A DNA stretch of 64,000 bases from JAKOQB01 sp036824465 (GTDB taxonomy: Bacteria; Pseudomonadota; Gammaproteobacteria; Burkholderiales; Burkholderiaceae_F): contig DAITAC010000006.1 in assembly GCA_036824465.1 (NCBI GenBank), positions 19,004-83,003 on the forward strand, given 5' to 3'. How positions within the stretch are numbered: position 1 is the stretch's first letter; the number at the start of each line of letters is the position of its first letter. A program made the translations under genes and the position numbers. Of the stretch, positions 55,055 through 63,909 are shown one piece after another. The notes below the pieces were generated by a model. That model had not been told where the DNA came from. It saw only the letters and a program-made list of their open reading frames with translations, and ran no database searches.

Positions 55055-56181
55055 ATGAGCTTCACCACCCACCCGCTGTCGATCCGTATTGCGGCCTGGA
55101 TTGCCGGGCGCGACGGCATCGAACACGGCAATGTGCAGCTCGATCGAANNNNNNNNNNNNNNNNNNNNNNNNNNNNNNNNNNNNNNNNNNNNNNNNNNNN
55201 NNNNNNNNNNNNNNNNNNNNNNNNNNNNNNNNNNNNNNNNNNNNNNNNGCCTGGATTGCCGGGCGCGACGGCATCGAACACGGCAATGTGCAGCTCGATC
55301 GAAAGCGCGTCTACATCATCCCCACCCGGGCCGGAATTGTGTTCGGCGCGGCCATGCTGATGTTGCTGATCGGCTCGATCAACTACGCGCTGCAACTGGG
55401 CTTCATGCTGACGTTCCTGGTCGTCAGCATCGCCTTGGTCGCGATGTATCACACACATCGCAACCTGACGCGCGTGCAGTTGCGCGGGCACGGGGTAGAA
55501 AAGGTGTTCGCCGGCGATGTGGCGACCTTTGAAATTGTCGTCAGCAATCCAACGGCGGAGCCCCGCTACGCACTCGGATTCGCGCTGCTGTCTCCCGCGC
55601 GTACGCGGCTTGTGTCGGTGGCCGCGGATATCCCGGCCAATGGCGCACGCACGGTGAAGCTGAGCCTGCCGGCGGCGAGACGCGGCCGGCTTGCCTGTCC
55701 GCGCATTCGCGTCGAGACGCGATTTCCGTTCGGACTCTGGCAGGCATGGGCGTACTACACGCCGCCGCTGACAGCGATCGTGTATCCGAAACCGGAGGAC
55801 GATGCGCCGCCCTTGCCCGCTGCTGCGGGCGGCACCGGCGAGGGCGTCGGCCTTTCTTCGACGGGCGATGACTTCGCCGGCGTGCGACCGTACCAGCCGG
55901 GTGATCCGCAGAAGATGATCGCGTGGCGACTGGCGGCGCGCTCCGACGAACTGTCCGTGAAACTCTTTGACGCGCAAGGCGGTGGCGACCTCGTGCTCGA
56001 CATCGACGCAATGCCACACTACTTGTCGTACGAAGACAGGCTGGCGCGGCTGGCACGATGGGTGCTCGTCGCTGATGCCGCGCGGGTGCGCTGCGGATTG
56101 AAGCTGCACCGTGGGACGGTGGAACTCGGGATCGGCGCCGAGCATCGCGAGCGCTGTCTCACCGCGTTGGCACTGGCCTGA
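55055..56181 (+). CDS. DUF58 protein (interrupted by an artefactual gap)
   Basis: With the N gap and one duplicated 55-mer removed the frame is continuous: 55055-55148 joined to 55304-56181 gives 972 bases, 323 aa, in frame across LDRK. Two N-terminal transmembrane helices (FGAAMLMLLIGSINYALQLG) are followed by a beta-rich region and the DUF58/VWA-like core, with GVRPYQPGDPQKMIAWRLAA, the family signature. Partner of the preceding MoxR ATPase. The shorter ATG at 55288 would cut off the N-terminus. Confidence 0.88.
55149..55248. other. Assembly gap (100 N) that is artefactual
   Basis: Bases 55094-55148 and 55249-55303 are the same 55-mer, so contig ends overlap. Removing the Ns and one copy restores an uninterrupted DUF58 gene. 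The identical overlap length (55) at 19.6 kb suggests a k-mer size of the assembler. Confidence 0.95.
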
Positions 56182-56195
56182 ATCATCCAAGGACG

Positions 56196-58316
56196 ATGAA
56201 AGCGCCCCCGGCCTCGATGCAACCGCGCCGCAGACGAGACGCCGCCTCGCTTGCGCTGCGGCGATTTGCGCTTGCGCTCGTCCAACCGCAGATGTCGAGC
56301 GCTGCGCGCGAACGGCGTGACGTGCTGGTACTGCTGCTGGCGATCGCTTTCGTGGTCGCACCGCATTTTGAGCACCTGGCCGGGTGGGCAATCGCGACCT
56401 TCGTTGCGCTATGGTCATGGCGCTTCTGGCTGACCGCCGCGCAGCGTCCCGCGCCCGGTCACCTGGCCATGTTGCCGTTACTTATCGCCGCCGCGGTCGC
56501 CGTGTGGCTTGAACACCGAACACTGCTGGGACGCGATGCGGGGGTCACCTTCCTGCTGCTGCTGATCGCGCTGAAGTTGCTCGAACTGCGGGCGCGGCGC
56601 GACATCTTTGTCGTGATCTTCCTCGCCTTCTTCATCCTGCTGACGCAGTTCCTGTTCGATCAGGGATTGCCGGTGGCGTTTATGACGGTTGCCGCCGTGG
56701 TTCTGCTGTTCTTCGTGCTGGTCAGCGTCAACCTGACCGACAACGATTTGCCGGCCCAGCAGAAGTTGAGACTGGTGAGTGTCATCGTAATGAAGGCGAT
56801 CCCGTTGACGGCCGTGCTCTTCGTGCTGTTCCCGCGCTTGTCCGAGCCGCTGTGGGGATTGCCAAGTGATGCGTATTCGGGCACGACGGGTCTGTCGAAT
56901 TCAATGTCGCCTGGGACGATCAGTCGGCTGCTTGAATCGGATCAGATCGCATTTCGCGTTCGCTTTGCAAGCGCGCCGCCGGCCAATCATCTGCTGTACT
57001 GGCGCGGACCGGTGTTCGGTTTGTTCACCGGGCGCACCTGGGGTCCGCTTTCCGAGCGTCTCGTGTCACCGCCACCACTATCGGCCCAGGCCGACCCCGC
57101 GTCGGCCACCGACTACACCGTGACGCTCGAACCGAATCAGCGCGACTGGCTGTTTGCCCTGGATCTGCCGCTGACTGCGCCCGCGCATGAGGAGCTGCGA
57201 CCACGGCTCAATAGCGAGGGGCAATTGCTCGCCGGCCGACTCGTCACGCAACGCGTGCGCTACGCAATGCGCTCGTACACGCGCTACGCGATGGGTCTGA
57301 ATGAGTCGGAACTGTCATTGCGCGACTGGGCTGCGCTGCCGGCCGGTTTCAACCCGCGCACCCTGCAGTGGGCCACAGAACTGCGGCGCCGCACGCCTGC
57401 CGCAGAAACGCGCGCCGGCGACGTGAACCTGATCAACGCGGTGCTCGATCATTTCAGGCGCGCCGGCTTTGTATATACCTTGAAACCACCGCTGCTGGGC
57501 CGTCATTCGATCGATGAATTCCTGTTCGACACCAGGCAAGGTTACTGCGAGCACTACGCAGCTGCTTTCGTCGTGCTGATGCGAGCGCTCGATATTCCTG
57601 CGCGCGTTGTCACCGGCTATCAGGGCGGCGAGATCAATCCAGTGGATGATTTCATGACGGTCCGACAGTCGGACGCACACGCATGGGCCGAAGTGTGGCT
57701 GGCGGAACGCGGCTGGACGAGGGTCGATCCGACCGCCGTCGTGGCGCCGGTGCGGATCGAGCAAGGGGCGGTGGAGATCGCGCGTCAGGCGGGACTGAAT
57801 CCCGGCTTTGCCGGCGCCGCCGGGGCGGGCGCGCCAACGTGGATTCGCTGGCTGCGCGCGGTGCGCTTCAACTGGGAAGCAATGCAGAACTCGTGGAACC
57901 AATGGGTGCTCGCATATTCCCCCGAGAGACAGCGCGCGTTGCTGGAAAGGCTGGGGCTCGAGCCCGACTGGCGCACGCTCGGCGTACTGCTGGCGATCTC
58001 CTTCTGCGTAATCCTTTCCGTGCTAGCTTACTTCTCGCTTCGATATCGCAATACCCGCGACCCCCTCGCGCAGCTATTCGATCGATTTCGCAAGCGGCTG
58101 CTCGACGCCGGTGTTCGCGTCGATCTCAGCCTGGGGCCACGAGCCCTGCGCGTGCAAATCGACAACCTGCTCGCGCCGACGGCGCGGCGCGACGCGGCCG
58201 CGATCCTGCAGGCAATCGAGCGCTGGCGCTACTCGCGCGCGAGCGACAGGGTGACCGCCGCTCAGTTACGCGCGCTGCGCCGTGCGGTGCGCCGCTTCAG
58301 GCCCACGCTGGTGTAG
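56196..58316 (+). CDS. TgpA-like transglutaminase-fold membrane protein (DUF3488)
   Basis: 706-aa protein. About six N-terminal transmembrane helices (DUF3488) precede a periplasmic transglutaminase-like domain with catalytic triad Cys451 (QGYCEHYAA), His495 (SDAHAWAEVW) and Asp511 (TRVDPTAVV), then a C-terminal helix near residue 605 and a cytoplasmic tail. Close to TgpA of Pseudomonas, an essential envelope protein there. Follows the DUF58 gene by 14 bases; last gene of the moxR-DUF58-tgpA set. Confidence 0.93.
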   Translation: MKAPPASMQPRRRRDAASLALRRFALALVQPQMSSAARERRDVLVLLLAIAFVVAPHFEHLAGWAIATFVALWSWRFWLTAAQRPAPGHLAMLPLLIAAAVAVWLEHRTLLGRDAGVTFLLLLIALKLLELRARRDIFVVIFLAFFILLTQFLFDQGLPVAFMTVAAVVLLFFVLVSVNLTDNDLPAQQKLRLVSVIVMKAIPLTAVLFVLFPRLSEPLWGLPSDAYSGTTGLSNSMSPGTISRLLESDQIAFRVRFASAPPANHLLYWRGPVFGLFTGRTWGPLSERLVSPPPLSAQADPASATDYTVTLEPNQRDWLFALDLPLTAPAHEELRPRLNSEGQLLAGRLVTQRVRYAMRSYTRYAMGLNESELSLRDWAALPAGFNPRTLQWATELRRRTPAAETRAGDVNLINAVLDHFRRAGFVYTLKPPLLGRHSIDEFLFDTRQGYCEHYAAAFVVLMRALDIPARVVTGYQGGEINPVDDFMTVRQSDAHAWAEVWLAERGWTRVDPTAVVAPVRIEQGAVEIARQAGLNPGFAGAAGAGAPTWIRWLRAVRFNWEAMQNSWNQWVLAYSPERQRALLERLGLEPDWRTLGVLLAISFCVILSVLAYFSLRYRNTRDPLAQLFDRFRKRLLDAGVRVDLSLGPRALRVQIDNLLAPTARRDAAAILQAIERWRYSRASDRVTAAQLRALRRAVRRFRPTLV

Positions 58317-58326
58317 TTCGAATGTG

Positions 58327-59373
58327 ATGCAACGCCGCGCACTCCTGCTTCAAATCGGCGCTGTACTGGGAGCAGTGGTTGCGCCCGGGTTGCGCGCGCA
58401 ATCGAACGCCTTCGTGCCCTACCCCAGACGCGACGATGTGCAATCGTTCATCGACGCATTCGTGTCCGGGAACGACGTGCAACGCTCCCGGATCGAACGG
58501 TTGTTTGCACACGGACGCTACCTGGCCACGGTCGAGCGCCTCATGCAGCCGCCGATTCCGTTCGCAAGCCGCAATTGGCTCGAATATCAGACGCGCTACG
58601 TCGAAGAGCGCCGCATCCGCGAAGGCGTGGCGTTCAGCCATGCTCAGCGCGGGCCGCTTCAGCGCGCCGAGCAGCAGTTTGGCGTTCCGGCTGAAATAAT
58701 CACCGCGATCCTCGGCGTCGAGACGCAGTACGGCCGCACGACCGGCGGGTTTCGAACGCTCGACGTGCTGTTGACGCTGAGTTTCGACTACCTGCGTCGC
58801 GCCGACTACTACCGCGGCGAGCTTGAGCAGTTTCTGCTGCTAACGCGCGAGCAACGCCTGGATCCGCTCGCGGTGCGCGGTTCGTTCGCAGGCGCGATCG
58901 GAATTCCGCAGTTCATGCCAAGTTCGATCCGAAGGTGGGCGGTTGATTTCGATGGCAACGGCCGCATCGATCTCACCCGCAGCGTGATCGACAGCATTGG
59001 CTCAGTGGCGAATTTCCTCGTCGCGCACGGTTGGCAGCGGGACGAGCCGATCCTGCTGCCGGCGGCGATCAATGCAGATGAAGACGACAATGCGCTTCAG
59101 ACCGTGGTCGAAGAACTCGGCGGCGGCATTCTCGCGCAGACGCCCTGGTCGATGGTCGCCGGCCGCGGCATCGAAGTCGATGCCGCGCTGGCGCTCGACA
59201 CGCCGGTGCTTTTGATCGATCTGCCGATCATCGAAGCCAATGGCACGCAGCGACGTGAATACCGCCTGGGCACACGCAGCTTCAGCGCGATCCTGAACTA
59301 CAACCGCAGTTACTTCTATGCGACCGCGGTGGTCGAGCTCGCCGAAGCACTGCGGCTGCGCGCGGCTGCCTGA
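58327..59373 (+). CDS. mltB: Membrane-bound lytic murein transglycosylase B
   Basis: 348-aa peptidoglycan lytic enzyme of the MltB (GH103) family. Signal peptide MQRRALLLQIGAVLGAVVA; catalytic Glu132 in LGVETQYGRTTG; then FAGAIGIPQFMPSSIRRWAVD, the family hallmark, and VDFDGNGRIDL. Start ATG at 58327, 10 bases after the TgpA stop. It may be co-transcribed with the moxR-tgpA set, which would join wall remodelling with TgpA. Confidence 0.93.
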   Translation: MQRRALLLQIGAVLGAVVAPGLRAQSNAFVPYPRRDDVQSFIDAFVSGNDVQRSRIERLFAHGRYLATVERLMQPPIPFASRNWLEYQTRYVEERRIREGVAFSHAQRGPLQRAEQQFGVPAEIITAILGVETQYGRTTGGFRTLDVLLTLSFDYLRRADYYRGELEQFLLLTREQRLDPLAVRGSFAGAIGIPQFMPSSIRRWAVDFDGNGRIDLTRSVIDSIGSVANFLVAHGWQRDEPILLPAAINADEDDNALQTVVEELGGGILAQTPWSMVAGRGIEVDAALALDTPVLLIDLPIIEANGTQRREYRLGTRSFSAILNYNRSYFYATAVVELAEALRLRAAA

Positions 59374-59381
59374 AGTGCCGC

Positions 59382-60023
59382 TCAGGCGAAGTCCGGCTGC
59401 TTTTCCGGTTGCGCGTCGATAAACGCCGGCAGTTGCATGCAGGCGTCGAAGATGCGCATGATGGTCGGCACGTGATCGACACGGCAGTCGTAGCGCCGGG
59501 CGTTGAAGATCTGCGGGACGATCAGCACATCTGCCATTGTCACGCGGTCACCCAGCACGAAGCGCCCGATGCGCCGGCCTGCGACGAGCTGTGCCTCGAC
59601 CTGCGCCAGCCCCTGCTCGACCCAGTGTCGATACCACGCGTTCTTGGCATCCTCCGACGCCCCGAGCGTGCGCATCAGATAGCGCAACACACGCAGATTG
59701 TTCAGCGGATGGATCTCGCATGCGATCGACAGCGCGATCGCGCGCACGTATGCACGCTCGATCGGCTCATGCGGGAGCAGCGGTGGCTGCGGAAACTTCT
59801 CCTCGAGAAATTCGATGATCGCGAGCGATTGCGTCAGCACGCGCCCGTCCTCCAGTTCAAGAACCGGCACCAGCTGCGCCGGATTGAGTGCGCGAAACTC
59901 GTCCTTGAACTGATCGCCCTTGACGAGCCCGATGGGGACGTACTCGAAGACGAGCCCCTTCAGATTGAGCGCGATGCGAGCGCGGAAGGAGGCGGAGGAA
60001 CGGGCAGCGTTGAATAGTTTCAT
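59382..60023 (-). CDS. maiA: Maleylacetoacetate isomerase
   Basis: 213-aa zeta-class GST-fold enzyme converting maleylacetoacetate to fumarylacetoacetate in tyrosine/homogentisate breakdown. The active-site segment is ARSSASFRARIAL (SSxxxR), followed by LNPAQLVPVLELEDG and TQSLAIIEFLEEKFPQP, and HPLNNLRVLRYL in the helical domain. The FAH-family gene 219 bases upstream on the same strand supplies the next type of reaction. Confidence 0.9.
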   Translation of the reverse strand: MKLFNAARSSASFRARIALNLKGLVFEYVPIGLVKGDQFKDEFRALNPAQLVPVLELEDGRVLTQSLAIIEFLEEKFPQPPLLPHEPIERAYVRAIALSIACEIHPLNNLRVLRYLMRTLGASEDAKNAWYRHWVEQGLAQVEAQLVAGRRIGRFVLGDRVTMADVLIVPQIFNARRYDCRVDHVPTIMRIFDACMQLPAFIDAQPEKQPDFA

Positions 60024-60242
60024 CAGTCAATGATCTCACTGGCCAAGCCGCAAGAGATCTCGGCGATCTGAACGCCCGGGCCGACCGCCCCGCGGCGGGA
60101 AGTCATGATCCTTCGCACCAACTCCTTCCTTGCTGCTCTCCCGGTCGCCGCTCACCAGAGACTCATCGCCAAAAGCGCGCGGCGCAATCCTGCTTCGTGT
60201 CCCGCTGGCCGTCCTGTGACTGCCGAGAGCCTTATCCATGGC

Positions 60243-60938
60243 CTACTTCACGCGCACCCGGAGGGTGCCGACACCATCGACGCCGCCTTCCAGCAAATCG
60301 CCGCGCTTGACGGCCGCCACACCTTCCGGTGTCCCGGTAAAGATCAGATCGCCGGGCTGCAGTTCGAAGTATTTCGACAAATGCTCGATCGTCTCGCTGA
60401 CGTTCCAGATCAGCTTCGACACATCACTGTCCTGGCGTTTCTCTCCGTTCACGTTGAGCCAGATCCGCCCGGCCCTGATCTCGCCGGTCTTCGCGATCGG
60501 CTTGATGGGACCGATCGGCGCAGAGCAGTCGAAGGCCTTGCCAACCTCCCATGGGCGGCCCTGCTTCTTCGCTTCACCCTGCAGGTCGCGGCGCGTCATG
60601 TCGAGACCCGCCGCGTAACCCCAGATGTATGAGAGCGCATCGGCGGCCGCGATTCGACTGCCGCGCTTGCCGATCGCCACGACGAACTCCATCTCGTGAT
60701 GCAGGTTGCTGGTTTCGCTCGGATAAGGCATTTCGCCGGTCGCACCTTCGCTCACACACAGCACGGCATCGGCCGGCTTGGAGAAGAAGAACGGAGGCTC
60801 GCGACCGCTGAACCCCATCTCCTTGGCGTGTTCTTCGTAGTTGCGGCCAACGCAGTAAACGCGATGCACCGGAAAGAGATCGGTCGATCCGGCAACCGGC
60901 ACCACCGGTTGCGCGGGCGCGGCAAAGACGTAACCCAT
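60243..60938 (-). CDS. Fumarylacetoacetate hydrolase (FAH) family protein
   Basis: 231 aa counted from the ATG at 60938 (an alternative ATG lies three codons upstream). Signature segments: VYCVGRNYEEHAKEMGF, FFFSKPADAVL, HHEMEFVVAIGKRG and DLIFTGTPEGVAAVKRGD, matching the short FAH-fold hydrolases (fumarylpyruvate/acylpyruvate type) more than the ~420-aa true FAH. Likely acts on an acylpyruvate or fumarylpyruvate. Neighbour of maiA, consistent with gentisate- or homogentisate-like ring cleavage. Confidence 0.88.
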   Translation of the reverse strand: MGYVFAAPAQPVVPVAGSTDLFPVHRVYCVGRNYEEHAKEMGFSGREPPFFFSKPADAVLCVSEGATGEMPYPSETSNLHHEMEFVVAIGKRGSRIAAADALSYIWGYAAGLDMTRRDLQGEAKKQGRPWEVGKAFDCSAPIGPIKPIAKTGEIRAGRIWLNVNGEKRQDSDVSKLIWNVSETIEHLSKYFELQPGDLIFTGTPEGVAAVKRGDLLEGGVDGVGTLRVRVK

Positions 60939-60978
60939 GAGAATCAACTCCGTCGTTGTTTACACCAGCAAGCGGGGT

Positions 60979-62739
60979 CTATCCGACCGTCGCGGAAATC
61001 GATGTCCTCGCGATTGCGCGCGACAGCAGGATCACCGGCACGACGCCCACGGCCACGATGGTAAGCGATGGCAGCGCGGCTTCGCCAAGTCGCTCATCGG
61101 CGGCGAGCTGATACGCGATCACAGCCAGCGTATCGAAGTTGAAAGGCCGCAGCACCAGCGTGGCCGGCAATTCTTTCATCACATCGACGAACACCAGCAG
61201 GCAGCCGGCCAGCACCGACGGTGCCAGCAGCGGCAGATGCACGCGGCGGAAGACCTCGATCGGCGTCGCGCCAAGACTGCGCGCGCTCGCGTCCATCGCG
61301 GGTGTGATGCGCGCCAGCCCGGCTTCGACCGGCTGATAGCCCACTGCGAAGTAGCGCACCAGGTACGCGTACAGCAGCGCGGCGACGGTGCCGGTGATCA
61401 GCAGCCCGCTGCTGAGGCCGAACACCTGTCGCAGCCAGGCATCGAGAGCGTTATCGAACGCGGCCAGGGGGATGAGGATGCCGACCGCCATCACCGCGCC
61501 GGGCACCGCGTAGCCGAGATTGAGCGTGCGCGCCGCAAGGCGCACTACGCCACCGACGGCGCCGGCCTGCATCAGCCGCGCTGCGTACGCCATTGCCAGC
61601 GCCACCGTCAATGCGAGAAGCGCCGCGGCCGCGCCGATCAGCAGGCTGTTTGCGAGCCACTGCGCGTATCGCCCCAGCGGCGCTGTCGCCAGTGTCGGCA
61701 ACAACAGGTGGATCAGGATCGCCACCGGGAGGGCGAAACCCAGCGCGATCGGCAGGCAGCAGCCAACGAACGCGAGCCAGCGGCGTGCTCCGGTCAACAC
61801 TGCGCGCGGCGCTGGACGCGCGCTGTTAGCAGCGGCAAAGAAGCGCGCCCGCCCCCGGGCGTGCAGTTCGAGTGTGGTGATCACCACCACCACCAGCAGC
61901 AGGACCGCCGCAAGCTGGCTCGCGGCCATCCGGTCGCCGAGAGAAAACCAGGCGCGGTAGATCGATGTCGTGAAGGTCTGCAACCCGAAGTACGAGGCCG
62001 CGCCGTAGTCCGCGATGGTCTCCATCAGCGCCAGCAGCGCACCCGCCACGACCGCGGGCCGCGCCAGCGGCAGATTCACTCGCAGCCAGGTCGAAAGCGG
62101 CGACAGCCCCAGGCTGCGCGCCGCATCGATCATCGACGCGGTACGGGCGAGAAAGGCAGTGCGCGCGAGCAGATACACGTAGGGATAGAGCACGACCGTG
62201 AACACAAATGCCGCGCCGGGAAGGGAACGGATATCAGGAAACCAGTAATCGCTGCGTTGCCATCCAAACGCTTCGCGCAGCGTGCTTTGCACCGGTCCCG
62301 AAAACTGCAGGAAGTCCGTGTACGCGTAGGCGACGATGTAGCCCGGCATCGCCAGCGGCAGCAACATCGCCCACTCGAACACGCGCCGTCCCGGGAAATC
62401 GAGCGCTGCGACCAGCCACGCCGAGGTCGTGCCCAGCACCGTGACACCGACCGTGACCAGTCCGACCAGGATGAATGTTTCGAAAGCGGCGCGTGGAATC
62501 ACCGTTCCGGCAAGATGCGCGAGCGTGTCGGTCGATGCCGGCGCGCTGAAGAAACTTGCGAACACGCCGATCACCGGCAACGCCACCAGTGCCGCACAGA
62601 AGAGCGCAAGCGCAAGAGCGACCGCCGCCGGGTCGCGCGGTGTCGATGCAAACGAGGACGTGATCTGCGCGCTCACCGGATTGGGAATCGTGATCGTGAC
62701 ACGCGGCTGACCGATCGGCGCGACAGACCGCCCGAACAC
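60979..62739 (-). CDS. Iron(III) ABC transporter permease (FbpB-like)
   Basis: 586-aa permease made of two homologous six-helix halves, as in FbpB/SfuB. The EAA-like loops include DAARSLGLSPLSTWLRVNLP and DASARSLGATPIEVFRRVHLPLL, one per half. Probably carries Fe3+ from the binding protein made at 38.6 kb. The start at 62739 is only 9 bases from the shared Fur-box-like element, whose core contains TATAAT on this strand, so the transcript would be almost leaderless; a later GTG start cannot be ruled out. Confidence 0.9.
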   Translation of the reverse strand: MFGRSVAPIGQPRVTITIPNPVSAQITSSFASTPRDPAAVALALALFCAALVALPVIGVFASFFSAPASTDTLAHLAGTVIPRAAFETFILVGLVTVGVTVLGTTSAWLVAALDFPGRRVFEWAMLLPLAMPGYIVAYAYTDFLQFSGPVQSTLREAFGWQRSDYWFPDIRSLPGAAFVFTVVLYPYVYLLARTAFLARTASMIDAARSLGLSPLSTWLRVNLPLARPAVVAGALLALMETIADYGAASYFGLQTFTTSIYRAWFSLGDRMAASQLAAVLLLVVVVITTLELHARGRARFFAAANSARPAPRAVLTGARRWLAFVGCCLPIALGFALPVAILIHLLLPTLATAPLGRYAQWLANSLLIGAAAALLALTVALAMAYAARLMQAGAVGGVVRLAARTLNLGYAVPGAVMAVGILIPLAAFDNALDAWLRQVFGLSSGLLITGTVAALLYAYLVRYFAVGYQPVEAGLARITPAMDASARSLGATPIEVFRRVHLPLLAPSVLAGCLLVFVDVMKELPATLVLRPFNFDTLAVIAYQLAADERLGEAALPSLTIVAVGVVPVILLSRAIARTSISATVG

Positions 62740-62747
62740 TTAGATGC

Positions 62748-62768
62748 AAATGAGAATTATATGCATTT
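62748..62768. promoter_or_regulatory. Fur-box-like operator between iron permease and ATPase genes
   Basis: AAATGAGAA, five bases, TGCATTT on the plus strand, with a near-palindromic arrangement ATGCA...TGCAT. It lies in the 45-bp divergent region and includes TATAAT for the permease. The same motif precedes the iron-binding-protein gene. Fur binding is inferred. Confidence 0.65.
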
Positions 62769-62784
62769 AGGCTAATATCAGGCT

Positions 62785-63888
62785 ATGAATGGCAGGCCAA
62801 TTCTTGATATCAGCGACCTCGTCCTTGGCTATCGACGCGGGTCTCCGGTCGTCGACGGTCTGTCGCTGCAACTTGTGCGCGGCGAGATCGGCTGTGTCGT
62901 CGGCAGTTCCGGTTGCGGCAAGACGACCCTGTTGCGCGCGATTGCGGGGTTCATACCGGTCGAGCGGGGAACAATTGCGATCGACGGAGAGACCGTAGCA
63001 AGCGCGGAAGTGAGCCTCGCCCCCGAGCGGCGCGGTGTAGGTCTTGTGTTCCAGGACTTCGCACTGTTCCCGCACCTGCGCGTCGAGCAGAACATCGCGT
63101 TCGGATTGCGCGGAGCGGACGCGCATGCACGCGACTTGCGCGTGCGCTCCATGCTCGAACTTGTTGGACTGACCGCGCTTGCCGGCAAGTATCCGCACGA
63201 GTTGTCCGGCGGCCAACAACAGCGCGTGGCGCTTGCGCGCGCGCTTGCCCCCGCACCGAAGCTGCTGCTGATGGACGAGCCGTTTTCGAATCTCGACGTC
63301 GAACTGCGCGCGCGCCTCGGCGCCGAAGTGCGACAGATCCTGAAGGATAGCCACACATCAGCGATCCTTGTCACCCATGACCAGCAGGAAGCATTTGCGA
63401 TCGCTGATCGTGTGGGCGTGATGCACCAGGGCCAGCTCGAGCAGTGGGACCGCCCGTACGAGCTGTACCACCGGCCCGCCAGCCGTTTCGTCGCCGATTT
63501 CATCGGTCAGGGCGTGTTCCTGCCGGCCAAGGTGCTGAATCCGCAGCGCGTCGCGATCGAACTGGGCGAACTCACCGGCAGCGTGCCGTCCCCATGCGGC
63601 ATCGGATGTGACGTGTGCGGCAAGGGTTGTCACGTCGAAGTGCTGCTGCGCCCCGACGATGTCGTACACGACGATGCGAGCCCGATGACCGCCGAGGTCG
63701 TGCGCAAGATTTTCCGCGGCGGCGATTTTGTCTACACGCTCAAGCTCGACAGCGGGCGCGAGGTGCTGGCGCTGGTGCCGAGCCATCACGACCATGCGAT
63801 CGGCGAACGCATCGGCATCCGCCTCGATGCCGATCACGTCGTGACGTTTCCGACGCCCGCGCTTAACGCGAAGCAGCCGCCTCTATAA
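62785..63888 (+). CDS. Iron(III) ABC transporter ATPase (FbpC-like) with a cysteine cluster
   Basis: 367 aa. Walker A GSSGCGKTTLLRAI (Lys46), signature LSGGQQQRVALARAL, Walker B LLLMDEPFSNLD, and switch His in LVTHDQQEAFAIADR. The C-terminal TOBE-like domain holds CGIGCDVCGKGCH (CX3CX2CX3C, Cys271, 275, 278 and 282), which I do not know as a standard FbpC feature. Forms the transporter with the divergent permease and the binding protein at 38.6 kb. Promoter shares the Fur-like operator. Confidence 0.92.
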   Translation: MNGRPILDISDLVLGYRRGSPVVDGLSLQLVRGEIGCVVGSSGCGKTTLLRAIAGFIPVERGTIAIDGETVASAEVSLAPERRGVGLVFQDFALFPHLRVEQNIAFGLRGADAHARDLRVRSMLELVGLTALAGKYPHELSGGQQQRVALARALAPAPKLLLMDEPFSNLDVELRARLGAEVRQILKDSHTSAILVTHDQQEAFAIADRVGVMHQGQLEQWDRPYELYHRPASRFVADFIGQGVFLPAKVLNPQRVAIELGELTGSVPSPCGIGCDVCGKGCHVEVLLRPDDVVHDDASPMTAEVVRKIFRGGDFVYTLKLDSGREVLALVPSHHDHAIGERIGIRLDADHVVTFPTPALNAKQPPL

Positions 63889-63909
63889 TCCGCGCGCTGC
63901 AGCGACGCA

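Noticed and set aside
60036..60239. 67-codon minus-strand frame between maiA and the FAH-family gene
   Set aside because: Charged low-complexity product, no ribosome site, no similarity; the 219-bp spacer shows nothing else.
60937..62775. 612-codon plus-strand frame opposite the iron permease
   Set aside because: Antisense to a two-half permease with clear EAA loops; composition is Gln/Arg/His-rich shadow.
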